Shown here one piece after another: positions 62,860 through 64,000 of a DNA stretch of 64,000 bases; positions within the stretch are counted from its first letter, which is position 1, and every line of letters starts with the position of its first letter. The translations under genes were made by a program, and so were the position numbers. The stretch lies in NCBI RefSeq assembly GCF_000720115.1, contig NZ_JOIR01000042.1, positions 1-64,000 on the forward strand, read 5' to 3'. Under the pieces are notes generated by a model. That model ran no database searches and was not told the DNA's origin. It saw nothing but the letters and a program-made list of their open reading frames with translations. This DNA is from Streptomyces sp. NRRL F-2580. GTDB lineage: Bacteria > Actinomycetota > Actinomycetes > Streptomycetales > Streptomycetaceae.

Positions 62860-63618
62860 GGCCCCTGCGCATCCGTGAGCCTAAGCGCCGTACGTGGGCA
62901 CGCGCCGGCCGCTCTTCGCCTGACCGCCCCGCCACCAGGACCTCGACGCGCCGGGCGCCGCCGTTCCCGGGTCTGAGTGGCACGGGCGGCTGGCTCTTGA
63001 CCTCCTTCGACGGCGCCCGGATGGAACCCGGCAGCGTCCTCGGCGCGGCAGCCCGGGTCTTCGCCGAGGGCGACAAGACCCGACCCTTCGCCCGGCTCAC
63101 GGACGGGCCCCCAGGACGTCGCCGAACATGCGCAGGCACGCGGAGAATGGCAGCGAAGGCTGCGGCGACCCCCGCGACGAGGCCCCCGGCAAAGGAGATG
63201 CTGGGGGCCTCGTCGCGCTCCCGATCGGCGTGTCGAATTTGGTCATACGAACGGGCTCCCACCAGATTTGATGCGCCGTGACCTCGGTCACACATGAACG
63301 TCGGAACCTGGAGAAGTCCAGCTCATCGAGTGTCAGGAGCACCTGCTGACGACTGACACATAAGAGTAAAACGCCCCTGGTGGGAGGCTTGAGAATCTTG
63401 AAACGTCTGAGCTCGTTCACCCTTCCGAATTAGGGAACATGCTGGTCGGACACGGTGTACACCATGTCCGTGCTGGACAGTTCGGCCTCAGCGGAACCCA
63501 ACTCCGCGCGTAGGATGGACAATGTCCAACAGCCCGCGCGGGTGCTGGGCCAGCCGGGGGTTCACGGACCCACCACCGGTCGGCCCAGTGGTGAGCGGTC
63601 CGGACAAGGATCGATCCG
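62860..63618. other. Stretch with a terminator and no supported gene
   Basis: About 760 bases. Apart from the hairpin at 63174-63216, frames on both strands are short or compositionally biased. One plus-strand run near 62990-63110 (FDGARMEPGSVLGAAARVF) looks protein-like and may be a relic. The promoter for the small gene at 63619 may be at its end. Confidence 0.4.
63174..63216. terminator. Terminator-like hairpin
   Basis: Perfect 14-bp inverted repeat GCGACGAGGCCCCC (63174-63187) and its complement (63203-63216) with a 15-base loop. No intact gene ends nearby, so it probably belonged to a lost gene. Confidence 0.55.
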
Positions 63619-63846
63619 ATGACCCGAGGACCCGCCGACTCTGAGCCTGTCGAACCCGAAGACCCGCAAGGGCCGGAAGGCGAGCAGCACGAGGAGGCCC
63701 CCGGGGAAGAGGACCGCTCGAAGCGTGGGAAGGCCATCGGCTCGGAAGCCCTCAGGTTCGCCCTGAACGGTTTCGCGGACGATGTCGCTGACGGGCTCGT
63801 ATGGGCTGCTCAGCAGGCGTGGGAGTTCGGCGCCAGCTTCCTGTAA
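63619..63846 (+). CDS. Small acidic protein
   Basis: 75 residues from ATG 63619 (AAGGATC upstream). The first half is very acidic and Pro-rich (EPEDPQGPEGEQHEEAPGEE). The second half is an amphipathic helix (GSEALRFALNGFADDVADGL, VWAAQQAWEFG). The hairpin right after its stop supports it as a real gene. Function unknown. Confidence 0.5.
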   Translation: MTRGPADSEPVEPEDPQGPEGEQHEEAPGEEDRSKRGKAIGSEALRFALNGFADDVADGLVWAAQQAWEFGASFL

Positions 63847-63854
63847 AACACGCA

Positions 63855-63888
63855 ACGCCCCCCAGGTGTGCAACCACCTGAAGGGCGT
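63855..63888 (+). terminator. Terminator hairpin after the small acidic protein gene
   Basis: ACGCCC (63855-63860) plus AGGTG (63864-63868) pair with CACCT (63875-63879) plus GGGCGT (63883-63888), giving an interrupted stem. It begins eight bases after the stop codon. Nothing further is recognised up to 64000. Confidence 0.5.
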
Positions 63889-64000
63889 CAGAGCGGGATC
63901 TTGCTCCCAACGGTTGCCCTCGCCCGCCTTGGTCGGATGGTGCGGGGGCTTCCGTGTTTCCCCCGGAACCACTGGACCAGGGGAGACTGTGTATCGATCA

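Noticed and set aside
1..64000. CRISPR array, rRNA or tRNA genes
   Set aside because: No regularly spaced repeats and no cloverleaf or rRNA-like sequence were noticed on reading both strands; a covariance-model search could still find something.

Overview
The window is GC-rich actinobacterial DNA, almost certainly from a Streptomyces or a close relative. Evidence is the codon bias, GTG and TTG starts, a MocR regulator, an Rhs protein of streptomycete type, and above all a telomere pair: a Tap-like and a Tpg-like protein, known for replicating the ends of linear Streptomyces replicons. Many decayed genes and IS remnants point to an accessory region, such as a chromosome arm or a large linear plasmid. 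No tRNA, rRNA or CRISPR array was seen.

Layout. 1-4.3 kb is a graveyard: an IS3 end, a frameshifted GVYG-repeat protein, a secreted tandem-repeat protein, relics of a terminal protein (Tpg) and of an IS5-type transposase, and a frameshifted PRC-barrel gene. 4.5-6.4 kb holds an ABM-type monooxygenase gene divergent from a MocR regulator. 6.6-14.9 kb is a polymorphic-toxin locus: a double-SUKH protein, a 5'-truncated Rhs protein with ricin-B, HINT and PD-(D/E)xK-like toxin parts, and an overlapping immunity gene. 15.0-21.7 kb has a truncated integrase, a GyrB-like protein with altered ATP-site residues, an Imm21-like protein, two membrane proteins and several helicase-associated (HA) domain relics.

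22.1-37.8 kb looks like a defence island: an unknown protein, a DUF3800-type nuclease, a large SF2 helicase with a nuclease-like C-terminus, an unknown protein, and a complete translationally coupled jetA-jetB-jetC-jetD (Wadjet) operon. 38.1-48.4 kb is the most unusual part: Tn7-like genes (tnsA, tnsB, tnsC, tniQ) interleaved with tap, tpg and a protein carrying two Myb/SANT-like motifs. The tnsC-like ATPase has lost the Walker A lysine and the Walker B glutamate.

48.5-54.8 kb carries a WXG-like plus transglycosylase-like secretion-substrate cluster, a Cys-rich protein divergent from a small XRE regulator with three operator-like sites, a DUF6083-type protein, a UvrD-like helicase missing its motif V segment, and a DNA ligase relic. 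55.2-62.0 kb is a tightly overlapped four-gene operon: alpha/beta hydrolase, caspase-like protein with a VMAP-type C-terminus, MoxR ATPase, and a vWA/TIR/FxsC-like protein. It resembles NTP-dependent conflict systems. A decayed SUKH-4-like gene and one small ORF close the window.

How the parts may work together (inference): Wadjet is known to cleave circular plasmid DNA, so a replicon with Tpg-capped linear ends could carry it safely. The Tn7-like genes may have assembled or moved this cargo, but transposition may now be impaired by the tnsC changes.
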